In this document: positions 45,949 through 53,185 of the stretch, one piece after another
Position numbering within the stretch: the first letter of the stretch is position 1
Layout: each line of letters begins with the position of its first letter
Assembly: GCF_019737615.1 (NCBI RefSeq)
Contig: NZ_JAHKKS010000002.1
Location: 523,319-587,318, forward strand
Direction: 5' to 3'
Origin: Sphingobium xanthum
GTDB taxonomy: Bacteria; Pseudomonadota; Alphaproteobacteria; Sphingomonadales; Sphingomonadaceae
Length of the DNA: 64,000 nucleotides
Position numbers and translations under genes: made by a program
The notes under the pieces: generated by a model
Database searches by the model: none
What the model was told of the DNA's origin: nothing
Seen by the model: only the letters and a program-made list of their open reading frames with translations

Positions 45949-46506
45949 TCAGATGACGTCAAGGACCAGCCCGAGACGCTTGGCTTCCTCCGCCTCGATG
46001 TACCAGTTATGCGGGGCGCGGGCCTGCACATCCTCGATCGGAATGTCCGACTGGATGACGAGATTGGCGAACCCTTCCTCCTCGATCCGGACCGATTCCT
46101 CCAGCTCATGGAGCGTCGCGCGAAGATGATCGATGCAGGCGCGAAGCGGCCCGGCGAGCTGGATCGTCTTGTGCATCTGGCGCTCGTGGATCAAGATGCG
46201 GGTGCCATGCGTGAGGAAGCGGTTTTCGCGGCGGAAATAGCTCATGAAGGTGGCGCCGGCCGAATAGACGGCTACTTTGCCGAGAAACAGCGCATTGAAC
46301 CCGGTCTGCTCGCCGAACAGCCGGATATCCTCGCCCATGACTCGCGCCACTTCCGGATCACCGCCGAGCGTGGTCAATGCCACGACCAGATCATCGGCCG
46401 GCGGATTGTTCATGATCGACCGGAAACTGTTGTACATGCCGAGGTCGATGGGGCCATTGAGGCGAATATGGGGGTTCGCCAGCTTGGGATACTGAAGCAA
46501 GGGCAC
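45949..46506 (-). CDS. ClpP-like serine protease (S14 family)
   Basis: 185 residues from GTG 46506, which has AGGA six bases upstream; a TTG at 46524 is an alternative. ClpP-fold landmarks: IRLNGPIDLGMY, catalytic Ser in VAVYSAGATFM, His in ILIHERQMH. It is shorter and more divergent than housekeeping ClpP, and no ClpX or ClpA is adjacent. It lies 79 bases downstream of ecfG on the same strand and may be cotranscribed with the stress sigma factor. Confidence 0.82.
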   Translation of the reverse strand: MPLLQYPKLANPHIRLNGPIDLGMYNSFRSIMNNPPADDLVVALTTLGGDPEVARVMGEDIRLFGEQTGFNALFLGKVAVYSAGATFMSYFRRENRFLTHGTRILIHERQMHKTIQLAGPLRACIDHLRATLHELEESVRIEEEGFANLVIQSDIPIEDVQARAPHNWYIEAEEAKRLGLVLDVI

Positions 46507-46585
46507 GGGAAATCCTGTCTGCAAATTCTACGGCTGCCCCAATATGCGCGGCGGCCCGCGCGGTTCCGGCGGCTCGTGCAGATCC

Positions 46586-47173
46586 CTATTGATTGGCGAC
46601 GCGATCGAGCTCGTCGAGCATCTCGGTATGGGAGACGGACCGGGGCTTGGCCTTGAAGCCGCCGGCTTGCGTTTCCGCGCCCAGCATGTCCTCCAGGCTG
46701 CGCCGCGCACGCGCCACGCGGCTCTTCATCGTGCCAACGGCACAATGCGCGATGTCCGCCGCTTCCTCATAGCTGAAGCCGCCGGCGCCGACGAGAAGCA
46801 GCGCTTCGCGCCGCTCCGGCGACAGCCGCATCATCGCGTTGCGCAGATCGCCCATGTGGAGGCCATCCTCCTGACCGGCGGGCTGGCTCAGCAGCGTCTC
46901 GGCCAGATCGGGATCATAGTCGCCACGGAAGCGATTGCGCCGCGCATCGCTCAGATAGACGTTGCGCAGGATGACGAAGGTCCAGCTGCGCATGCTCGTG
47001 CCCGGCTGGAAGGATTCCCGCGCGGCCCAGGCCTTCAGCATGGCTTCCTGCACGAGATCGTCGGCATAGTCCGGGCGGCCGCAAAGGCCCCGGGCAAAAG
47101 CGCGAAGATGTGGGAGGACCCGGGTCATTTCTGCCCGAAAGTCGAAATTTTCCGGGCTGTTAGCTGTTGTCAC
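46586..47173 (-). CDS. ecfG: General stress response ECF sigma factor EcfG
   Basis: 195 residues, sigma-70 regions 2 (PHLRAFARGLCGRPDYADDL then SWTFVILRNVYLSDARR) and 4 (LSPERREALLLVGAGGFSYEEAADI). It directs transcription from GGAAC-N16/17-GTT promoters during general stress and is held inactive by NepR until PhyR is phosphorylated. The start is GTG 47173, inside the last codons of nepR, a 14-base overlap. Such promoters occur at 48007, 50725 and 50886. Confidence 0.93.
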   Translation of the reverse strand: MTTANSPENFDFRAEMTRVLPHLRAFARGLCGRPDYADDLVQEAMLKAWAARESFQPGTSMRSWTFVILRNVYLSDARRNRFRGDYDPDLAETLLSQPAGQEDGLHMGDLRNAMMRLSPERREALLLVGAGGFSYEEAADIAHCAVGTMKSRVARARRSLEDMLGAETQAGGFKAKPRSVSHTEMLDELDRVANQ

Positions 47174-47333
47174 CAGATTGATCCAGCTTCTTCAGGAGGT
47201 CAACGAAATCGTCGGGCAGTTGCTCATCGACCACTTCGTCATACAGGCGCCTGAGACCCTCCGCCCACACGGGCTTGGCGCGCGATTTGCGCGTTGCCGT
47301 CCTGGTGCCGGGGTTATCCGCTTTGCTGGACAT
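47160..47333 (-). CDS. nepR: Anti-sigma factor NepR
   Basis: 57 residues with the NepR core WAEGLRRLYDEVVDEQLPDD then FVDLLKKLD. It binds EcfG and is released when phosphorylated PhyR offers its sigma-like domain. ATG 47333 gives the usual size; a longer reading from 47408 has no family support. It overlaps ecfG, the standard alphaproteobacterial order. Confidence 0.9.
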   Translation of the reverse strand: MSSKADNPGTRTATRKSRAKPVWAEGLRRLYDEVVDEQLPDDFVDLLKKLDQSGDNS

Positions 47334-47460
47334 ACCCCTATCTGCCCCGTCCTGCTTCACTATGTCGAGATGAGAATCCACGGCTCGTCCACACGCCTCC
47401 TCGATCAACCGGGCAAAGCGCGCGTGATGCGCCTGCCCCTACCCCCAACGCCAGCTCCAC

Positions 47461-47964
47461 TCAGGAGGCCACGGCGCGCAGCATCCACACATTCTCTTCA
47501 TGCTTGCCGACCCGTGCCGTCAGCATGTCCGCGGTGAAGACATCGTCTGCCTCGTCCGCCACGGCGACGGCCTTGCGCAACCTGCGCGCAACCGCCTCAT
47601 TGTCCTTGATCAATGCCTTGATCATGTCGGCAGCCGACGCGATCGTCGTCTTGCTCTCGACGATACTGCGCTCGGCGTAATCGCCGAAGGCAGCCGGCGC
47701 CAAATGACCGAGCGCACGCATGCGCTCCGCGAGCGCATCGATTGCGGCAGCCAGATCCTCATATTGCGCCTCGGTCAGCTTGTGCAGGCCGAAGAAGCTG
47801 GGACCCACGATGTTCCAGTGAACGCCCAGGGTCTTGAGATAGAGGGAGAAGCTGTCAGCGAGCGCATCGCCGAGCGCCTTGGCGGTCGCTTCACTGCCCT
47901 TGGAACCAATCCCGGTATTGACGGTCGTCTCTTCTGGCTTTGCTTGCAGGGCGGCATTCGCCAT
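47461..47964 (-). CDS. dps: Dps-family ferritin-like DNA protection protein
   Basis: 167 residues, Dps ferroxidase signature in LGVHWNIVGPSFFGLHKL and FGDYAERS, four-helix bundle. It oxidises and stores iron and shields DNA during stress. A GGAAC-N17-GTTCC element 43-69 bases before its start gives it an EcfG promoter with the preferred CGTT -10, so it should be part of the general stress regulon. Confidence 0.92.
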   Translation of the reverse strand: MANAALQAKPEETTVNTGIGSKGSEATAKALGDALADSFSLYLKTLGVHWNIVGPSFFGLHKLTEAQYEDLAAAIDALAERMRALGHLAPAAFGDYAERSIVESKTTIASAADMIKALIKDNEAVARRLRKAVAVADEADDVFTADMLTARVGKHEENVWMLRAVAS

Positions 47965-48006
47965 TGAAACGCTCCTTGTGTCGGTTTGGCCACGGTTATG
48001 CTTGCT

Positions 48007-48033
48007 GGAACGAACCGAACCGCAAAGAGTTCC
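48007..48033. promoter_or_regulatory. Palindromic, bidirectional EcfG-type promoter
   Basis: GGAAC (48007-48011), 17 bases, GTTCC (48029-48033). Read rightward this is GGAAC-N17-GTT for the sensor kinase at 48062; read leftward it is GGAAC-N16-CGTT for dps at 47964. One symmetric element thus satisfies the EcfG consensus for both divergent genes. Confidence 0.75.
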
Positions 48034-48061
48034 AATCGAGGTGTCTGTGTTTGGCGGGGCG

Positions 48062-49711
48062 ATGAAGAGCTGGAAACCCGGTGAGTGGGTGAAGGGGCGT
48101 TTGGACCGTTGGTTGCGGGATTATCCGCGCGCGACGCCCATCGGCATCTTCCTTTTCGTCCTGACGCTCGTCGGCGCCAGCGCCTGGTCGGTCGAACTCG
48201 CCGGTGAGCGCACGAGCCGATCCGACGCCAAGATCCAGGCGAGCGAGATCGCCGGCGCCATCGAGCGGCAGGCGGCATCCAATGGCGCCTATCTCGAGGC
48301 GACAAGCGCGCTGTTCATGAGCTTGCACAACGTGTCGCCGGATTTCTTCCGACAGTTCATCGATCGATTGCGGGTCGCCTACGATCTGACGGGTGTCGTC
48401 GGCATCGGCTGGTCCGAAATCGTCCCCGCAAATGCGGTGACCGCGCTCGAAGCACGCATGCGGGCGGCGGGTCATCCGGATTTCCGGATTCATCCAGAAC
48501 ACAAAGGCGCCGCGGGCGAGCGGCATGTCATCACGATGCTGGAGCCGGAAAACGCGCCCAATGCGAAGACATTGGGCTTCGATATGCATTCCGAAGCGCG
48601 GCGGGCCGCCGCGATGGACAAGGCGCGGCGCACCGGCCGCATCGCCGCCAGCGACACAGTCACCCTGGTTCAGGACTCAGGCGGCCCCAATTCGCCGGGT
48701 TTCCTTGTCTACGCGCCGGTGAACACCTTTGGACGCGGCGTGTTCAAGGGCTATGTCTATAGCCCGATCCGCACGCGCGACTTCATCCTGGCGGCCGCGA
48801 AGACGCGACTGCCGACCACCGGTCGCATCGACATCGTCGACCTGAACGCGAAGGGTCGCGAACCCATCTTCTCCCTGGACAACAAGACCGGGGCGCTCGC
48901 CACGCCGGTGGAACAGAGCCTGTCCGTCTTCGACCAGCAATGGGTGCTGCTCTATTATCCGCCGTCCGACAAAAGCCTCTCCCCCCTCACGTTGACCGTG
49001 CTGGTCGGTGGCGTCGCATTCTCGTTGCTGCTGCTCGCCTATATCCTGCTGGCCCAGCGCCGGAACGAGGATCTGCAGACATTGGTCGCAGCCCAGGCGG
49101 AGCGCGAAGCCGAGCGCGCCAGCTTCGTGCGCGAACTCAACCATCGCGTGAAGAACTCGCTGTCCAACGTCACCTCCATCATTTCGCTGACGCGCCGCAA
49201 CACGACCGATCTCGACAGCTTCACCAGCAGCCTGCTCGAGCGCGTCCGCGCACTGGCCGCAAGCCATTCGCTGCTCGATGGCGCACAATGGGGGCCGACC
49301 GACCTCAAGGCGCTCGTCGAGACACAAGTGAGCTCACACGACAATGCGGATGGCCGCATCCGCATGAACGGCCAGCATGTGCTCATCTCGCCCAACGATG
49401 CACTTTCGATCGGCCTGGCGCTGCACGAACTGCTGACCAACGCGGCCCGCTATGGCGCGCTGTCGAGCAACGAGGGCCAGGTCAGCATCGATTGGCATGT
49501 CGATGGCGAAGCCGTCTCCGTGCTGTGGGAAGAGCATGGCGGACCGCCGGTCACCGAGCCAGCCAAGCGCGGCTTCGGCCTCAACCTGATCGAGCGCGCG
49601 CTCGCGCAGGAACTGGGCAGCCCGATCGTCATCGACTTCCTGCCCGGCGGCTTGCGCTGCAAATTCGCCGTTCCGTTGCGGACGCCCAAGTCGTTCCGGC
49701 TGCGGCGTTAA
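48062..49711 (+). CDS. CHASE-domain sensor histidine kinase (HisKA_2/HWE-like), PhyR-linked
   Basis: 549 residues: membrane segment (about 26-46), periplasmic CHASE domain (about 75-270, VVGIGWSEIVP), second membrane segment (about 310-335), then a kinase core with the H-box ELNHRVKNSLSNV, N-box LHELLTNAARYGAL and RGFGLNLIERAL. HisKA_2-type kinases beside phyR are the usual inputs (PhyK/Pak type) of the general stress response. The start may instead be GTG 48047. It is convergent with phyR. Confidence 0.88.
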   Translation: MKSWKPGEWVKGRLDRWLRDYPRATPIGIFLFVLTLVGASAWSVELAGERTSRSDAKIQASEIAGAIERQAASNGAYLEATSALFMSLHNVSPDFFRQFIDRLRVAYDLTGVVGIGWSEIVPANAVTALEARMRAAGHPDFRIHPEHKGAAGERHVITMLEPENAPNAKTLGFDMHSEARRAAAMDKARRTGRIAASDTVTLVQDSGGPNSPGFLVYAPVNTFGRGVFKGYVYSPIRTRDFILAAAKTRLPTTGRIDIVDLNAKGREPIFSLDNKTGALATPVEQSLSVFDQQWVLLYYPPSDKSLSPLTLTVLVGGVAFSLLLLAYILLAQRRNEDLQTLVAAQAEREAERASFVRELNHRVKNSLSNVTSIISLTRRNTTDLDSFTSSLLERVRALAASHSLLDGAQWGPTDLKALVETQVSSHDNADGRIRMNGQHVLISPNDALSIGLALHELLTNAARYGALSSNEGQVSIDWHVDGEAVSVLWEEHGGPPVTEPAKRGFGLNLIERALAQELGSPIVIDFLPGGLRCKFAVPLRTPKSFRLRR

Positions 49712-49741
49712 TCCGGCTCGCCCCGGTCTTCCACATGACAG

Positions 49742-49776
49742 AAGCGCCCCTGCCCTGCGGTCGGAGCGCTTTTCAA
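49742..49776 (+). terminator. Probable terminator between kinase and phyR
   Basis: AAGCGC (49742-) pairs with GCGCTT, with a few further pairs inside, followed by TTTTC, between the convergent kinase and phyR genes. The inner loop is long, so the strength is moderate. Confidence 0.5.
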
Positions 49777-49793
49777 CTGTCCTGGCCGATCGT

Positions 49794-50588
49794 TCAGCGC
49801 AGCGGCGCGGTCGATCCGAAGAAGGTGACCTGACCGATTGTCGCGCGAACGAAATCGTCGCTGAACGGCTTGGTAATCAGATAGGTCGGCTCGGGCCGCT
49901 CGCCGGTGAGCAGCCGCTCCGGGAAGGCCGTGATGAAAATCACCGGGACGGAGAATTTGGCGAGGATCTCGTTCACCGCGTCGATACCGGAGCTGCCGTC
50001 GGCCAGCTGGATATCGGCCAGGACGAGACTCGGGCGATGCTCGTCGAACAGCGCGACCGCCTGGGCGTGGGTGGTCGCGGTGCCGACAACATCATGGCCG
50101 AGCGAAGTCACGATCTCCTCGATCTGCAACGCGATGAGGGGTTCGTCCTCGATGATCAGCACGTCCGATCGGCTTCCTGCCTCGATCTCGCCGAGCGCAC
50201 CCTCGATGAGCGGCTGCACCTCTTCCTCGTCGCAATCCAGGATCTCGGCGATCTCGGCCGGGGAAAAATCCTCGACCGCGCTGAGCAGCAGGGCTTGCCG
50301 TTCGAGCGGCGTGGTCAGTTCGAGCCGGCTGGACACGGTCGCGGCTTCATCGGAACCTGCCGCGCCAGTCATCGCCAGCTCGGCTCCGGTGGTAGCATAG
50401 ATTTTCGTGAATGCAGCGAACAGTCCGACGCGCGAACCTGAAATCATATCGCGAAGATCGCCGTCGGCAATGGCCGCCTCCAGCAACTCGCGCACGAGAT
50501 TGTCTCCCAGCGATTGCGAGCCTGTGAGGATGCGGGCGTAGCGACGCAGATAAGGAAGCTGCCTGGCGATCAGATCCGAAAGTGCCAT
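49794..50588 (-). CDS. phyR: General stress response regulator PhyR
   Basis: 264 residues: an N-terminal sigma-like domain (about 1-125, IARQLPYLRRYARILTGSQ and LTTPLERQALLLSAVEDFS) and a C-terminal receiver (DVLIIEDEPLIAL, phosphoacceptor Asp in LVLADIQLADG, Lys in LITKPFS). On phosphorylation the sigma-like domain captures NepR and frees EcfG. ATG 50588 is used; TTG 50603 is an in-frame alternative. Confidence 0.94.
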   Translation of the reverse strand: MALSDLIARQLPYLRRYARILTGSQSLGDNLVRELLEAAIADGDLRDMISGSRVGLFAAFTKIYATTGAELAMTGAAGSDEAATVSSRLELTTPLERQALLLSAVEDFSPAEIAEILDCDEEEVQPLIEGALGEIEAGSRSDVLIIEDEPLIALQIEEIVTSLGHDVVGTATTHAQAVALFDEHRPSLVLADIQLADGSSGIDAVNEILAKFSVPVIFITAFPERLLTGERPEPTYLITKPFSDDFVRATIGQVTFFGSTAPLR

Positions 50589-50724
50589 CTCATAGGGCTC
50601 CAATTTCCCAAAGCGTTATGCGCGCTTTCCGCGCGGCTTGACAGGGCGAACAGGCTCACCCGGAACACCTGATTTTAGGAGTTCCCGTCCATTCTGGACA
50701 ACCATTTTATTTTTCCGTTTTGCG

Positions 50725-50749
50725 GGAACCAAGTCGAATAACGGGCGTT
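50725..50749 (+). promoter_or_regulatory. EcfG-type promoter, distal
   Basis: GGAAC (50725-50729), 16 bases, CGTT (50746-50749), upstream of the small membrane protein gene at 50953. A second such promoter follows at 50886. Confidence 0.65.
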
Positions 50750-50800
50750 TTTCGAGCGATACTGGCATTCAACCTGCCCCCGAAATGCCAGTTTCGACCC

Positions 50801-50850
50801 TGGCCGGTTCCCGACCCTCCTCACCCCCCAAAACAATCGGGAACCGGCCA
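50801..50850. repeat. 14-bp perfect inverted repeat between tandem EcfG promoters
   Basis: TGGCCGGTTCCCGA (50801-50814) and TCGGGAACCGGCCA (50837-50850), 22 bases apart. It lies between the two EcfG-type promoters. It could be a regulator site or a hairpin in the longer transcript. Confidence 0.6.
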
Positions 50851-50885
50851 ATTTCCTCTCTCGATCAGAGCTCGCGCAAGGCGCC

Positions 50886-50910
50886 GGAACCAATCGGTTT
50901 CTGCGCCGTT
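50886..50910 (+). promoter_or_regulatory. EcfG-type promoter, proximal
   Basis: GGAAC (50886-50890), 16 bases, CGTT (50907-50910), 43 bases before ATG 50953. Spacing and -10 both match the alphaproteobacterial general stress consensus. Confidence 0.75.
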
Positions 50911-50952
50911 TTCATTCCATCGAATTTCAACCTGACATCCAGGGAGACCGAC

Positions 50953-51336
50953 ATGCGAGCCCAGACGGCCCGGACCACAATTCAGCATCGTGGCCGCGAG
51001 GCGATCGATGCAGGTCGCGACGCGCTGGTCGTGCTGCGCGGCAGAACCAGGAAATTCGCTGCCGCAAATCTTCCCAAGGCAGCCTCGGCAGCCGAAAGCG
51101 CCGGCGAAACGCTTGCCGACTTCGCCTTGTCGAGTTCGCGATCGCTGGCGAAGTCGATGCGGAGTCGCGGCAAAGCGTTGGGCGGTGGCACCGCGCTCCT
51201 GCAGGCCGCCCCCCTGTTACGCACCGCCGGACGGTTCGCGCTCCGCAATCCGGCGCTGATCGCGCTGGCTGGCGCAGGCGTAGCGATCCTCGGCTATGCG
51301 GCCTGGCGCAGACAGCGCGACGCGCAATCCGCCTGA
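50953..51336 (+). CDS. Small stress-regulated membrane protein, function unknown
   Basis: 127 residues from ATG 50953 (AGGGAG seven bases upstream). Basic, Ala/Arg-rich first 90 residues, then a hydrophobic segment (about 100-118, ALIALAGAGVAILGYAAW) and a basic tail, resembling small DUF883-like or stress membrane proteins in layout only. Two EcfG promoters precede it, so it should be strongly induced in the general stress response. A longer in-frame reading from 50638 covers the promoters and is rejected. Confidence 0.7.
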   Translation: MRAQTARTTIQHRGREAIDAGRDALVVLRGRTRKFAAANLPKAASAAESAGETLADFALSSSRSLAKSMRSRGKALGGGTALLQAAPLLRTAGRFALRNPALIALAGAGVAILGYAAWRRQRDAQSA

Positions 51337-51755
51337 CCCACAACGGGACATCCTCTCTTCCGCGACGAATTCGCTGAACAGTGTCGGGAACGATCCATCA
51401 ACTGGCTCATTTCTCGCGCAGCGATTTGGCATCATCGGGCTAATTCGATGCTGCTGGCCCGATGGTGCCAAATCCTGCAAATTGTTTAAATACAATGTTT
51501 TGATAGCGACAGCTCATTTCGATGCTGAGCCGAAGCAGTCGCGCCCGCGTCGCTATTGATTGCTCAACAAGATTTTACATGATTCTCGCGACGAACTGGC
51601 CTAAACGTAAGGCTGTTCGATAAGCGGTGTGCTCAAGTCAACGGAGCACGGGGGTCGCATATGGCAAGGCAAGCTGCTTCTGTGCATCATGCACAGACGG
51701 CACAGACATGGTTTCCGTCCGCTTCGCGCCGACGTGATCTCTTCGGCAAGGCTTG
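51337..51755. other. Intergenic region with an AT-rich stretch and a palindrome
   Basis: 419 bases without a supported gene. 51470-51600 is unusually AT-rich for this window. TGTGCAT-C-ATGCACA, a perfect hyphenated palindrome, lies at 51681-51695, 60 bases before the next gene, and may be an operator. Confidence 0.5.
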
Positions 51756-52553
51756 ATGGCTTTGCTTCGCCAGGATCCTGAAACTATCGAGTCTCCGCGA
51801 CAACCCGCATCGCTGGCGGACCGGCTTGTCAAACGCTTCCTCGTTCGAGAAGAGACCTCGCCAACCGTAACAGGGGCCTCCGCCTTCCCGCCTCGCCCTA
51901 CCCAATTGGCACTTCCCCTCAACAGCCGGAGCGATGCCGAGGGAGGAACGCTGCCATCGCTATTTCGGGACATGCGGCGCATCGGGTCGGTACTCGGCTA
52001 TGAGCAAGCCAGCCTGGACCAGGTCGTGCCGGACACGACGATGCCTTCGGATGCGCCGCAGGATCGCCTCATGCGCCCCGGCAATCTCGGCCTGATCCTG
52101 CATGAAGGTGCGAATGGCACGCTGGCTTTCGACTGGATGCACTGGAGCCAGGCCGAGAAGGCTGATCCCGCCGATGACCGGTCGCCGCTGCGTCCTACGC
52201 TCGCCTTGTCAGACCTCGCCAAAGGCGGCCGCACTGCCCGCAAGTTGGCGAAGCGGCGCTGCGTCGTGCCGCTCGTGCGTTATTCCATCCCGGTGCGTGA
52301 CGGTGACGTCTGGTCCCATCGTTGGATCACGCCGGCATCCGGCCAGATGGTCTGTGCAGCCGGCATCTGGCTGGCCGATCGCAGCGAATCCCCCCGGTTC
52401 GCGCTCATTACCGGCGATGGCGGTCGCAGCGCCGAGTCAGAGGTCGCTGCCGGGCCGCTCCTGCTTGCCGAAACCGACCTGCTGACCTGGCTTCGTGCGC
52501 CGCTCAAGGATGCGTTGTCAGGCCTCGGCCGACACTGTTCGCACAGTTCCTAG
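51756..52553 (+). CDS. Divergent SRAP (YedK/HMCES)-like protein without catalytic residues
   Basis: 265 residues. The second half follows the layout of SOS response-associated peptidase domains: a RRCVVP block, a W-rich strand (DVWSHRWITPASG), AAGIWLADRSESPRFALIT and a C-terminal LLTWLRAPLKDAL. The catalytic Cys2 is absent (residue 2 is Ala), the GFYEW glutamate is not there (YSIPV) and no IHxRMP histidine is seen, so DNA-protein cross-linking activity is unlikely. The assignment rests on pattern resemblance and is tentative. A 15-base palindrome precedes the gene. Confidence 0.55.
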   Translation: MALLRQDPETIESPRQPASLADRLVKRFLVREETSPTVTGASAFPPRPTQLALPLNSRSDAEGGTLPSLFRDMRRIGSVLGYEQASLDQVVPDTTMPSDAPQDRLMRPGNLGLILHEGANGTLAFDWMHWSQAEKADPADDRSPLRPTLALSDLAKGGRTARKLAKRRCVVPLVRYSIPVRDGDVWSHRWITPASGQMVCAAGIWLADRSESPRFALITGDGGRSAESEVAAGPLLLAETDLLTWLRAPLKDALSGLGRHCSHSS

Positions 52554-52644
52554 CAGCGAAACCCGTGCGCGCACGGTCTGGACGTGATCGATCCGGCATG
52601 GAAAGAAGCGCGACGTCCATTTGCCGGCATGTGAGAAGAGCGCA

Positions 52645-53178
52645 GTGACGACATGCAATGCCTTCGCCGTCTCGCTAGGCCTCGCCGCGCTGCTGGGCGG
52701 CTGCACGAGCCATGTCCGCCTGAATTCCGGCGCGACCGGTCCCGCCATGCCCGCGAATGCGACGATTTCCTTCATCGGCACGCATCAGGTGGACGGACAA
52801 CTGGCACGTCAGGCACAGGCCAGCGTGGCCGACGCGCTCGAGAAGCGGGGCCACATGATCGGCCCCGATGCAGCTATGCGGATCGAAGTGGGCCTGACCG
52901 ATCGGCCGGCGATCACGGGTGTCTCCGTCATCGATGGAGCGGTGCTGTCACCTCCAAAGGGCAAGGCTTTCCTGCAATCATGCCGCGATCGGACCTATCG
53001 CCTCGTCCTCACTTATTATGGCGTGGGCGACACGGTCCCCATCACCCGGGCCTGGGCCGAGGAGCGTCATTGCAAGGGCACGATTGACGGCAGCATTCGC
53101 AGTCTCGCCGACAGGGCCGTCGCTGCGCTTGCGATGGGTTCCTCGACCGCCACGAGCCGGCGACGCGCGGTCGAATAA
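52645..53178 (+). CDS. Hypothetical lipoprotein
   Basis: 177 residues from GTG 52645. The signal peptide ends with a lipobox (ALLGGC), so it is a membrane-anchored periplasmic lipoprotein. The body has alternating strands (ATISFIGTHQV, YRLVLTYYGVG) and resembles no family I can name. It is convergent with the CHASE2 kinase. Confidence 0.7.
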   Translation: MTTCNAFAVSLGLAALLGGCTSHVRLNSGATGPAMPANATISFIGTHQVDGQLARQAQASVADALEKRGHMIGPDAAMRIEVGLTDRPAITGVSVIDGAVLSPPKGKAFLQSCRDRTYRLVLTYYGVGDTVPITRAWAEERHCKGTIDGSIRSLADRAVAALAMGSSTATSRRRAVE

Positions 53179-53185
53179 GGCGCGC

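Noticed and set aside
50640..50690. GGAAC-N14-GTTCC (50662-50685) upstream of phyR as an EcfG promoter
   Set aside because: The spacer of 14 is shorter than the 16-17 seen at the three accepted sites; kept only as an imperfect candidate.
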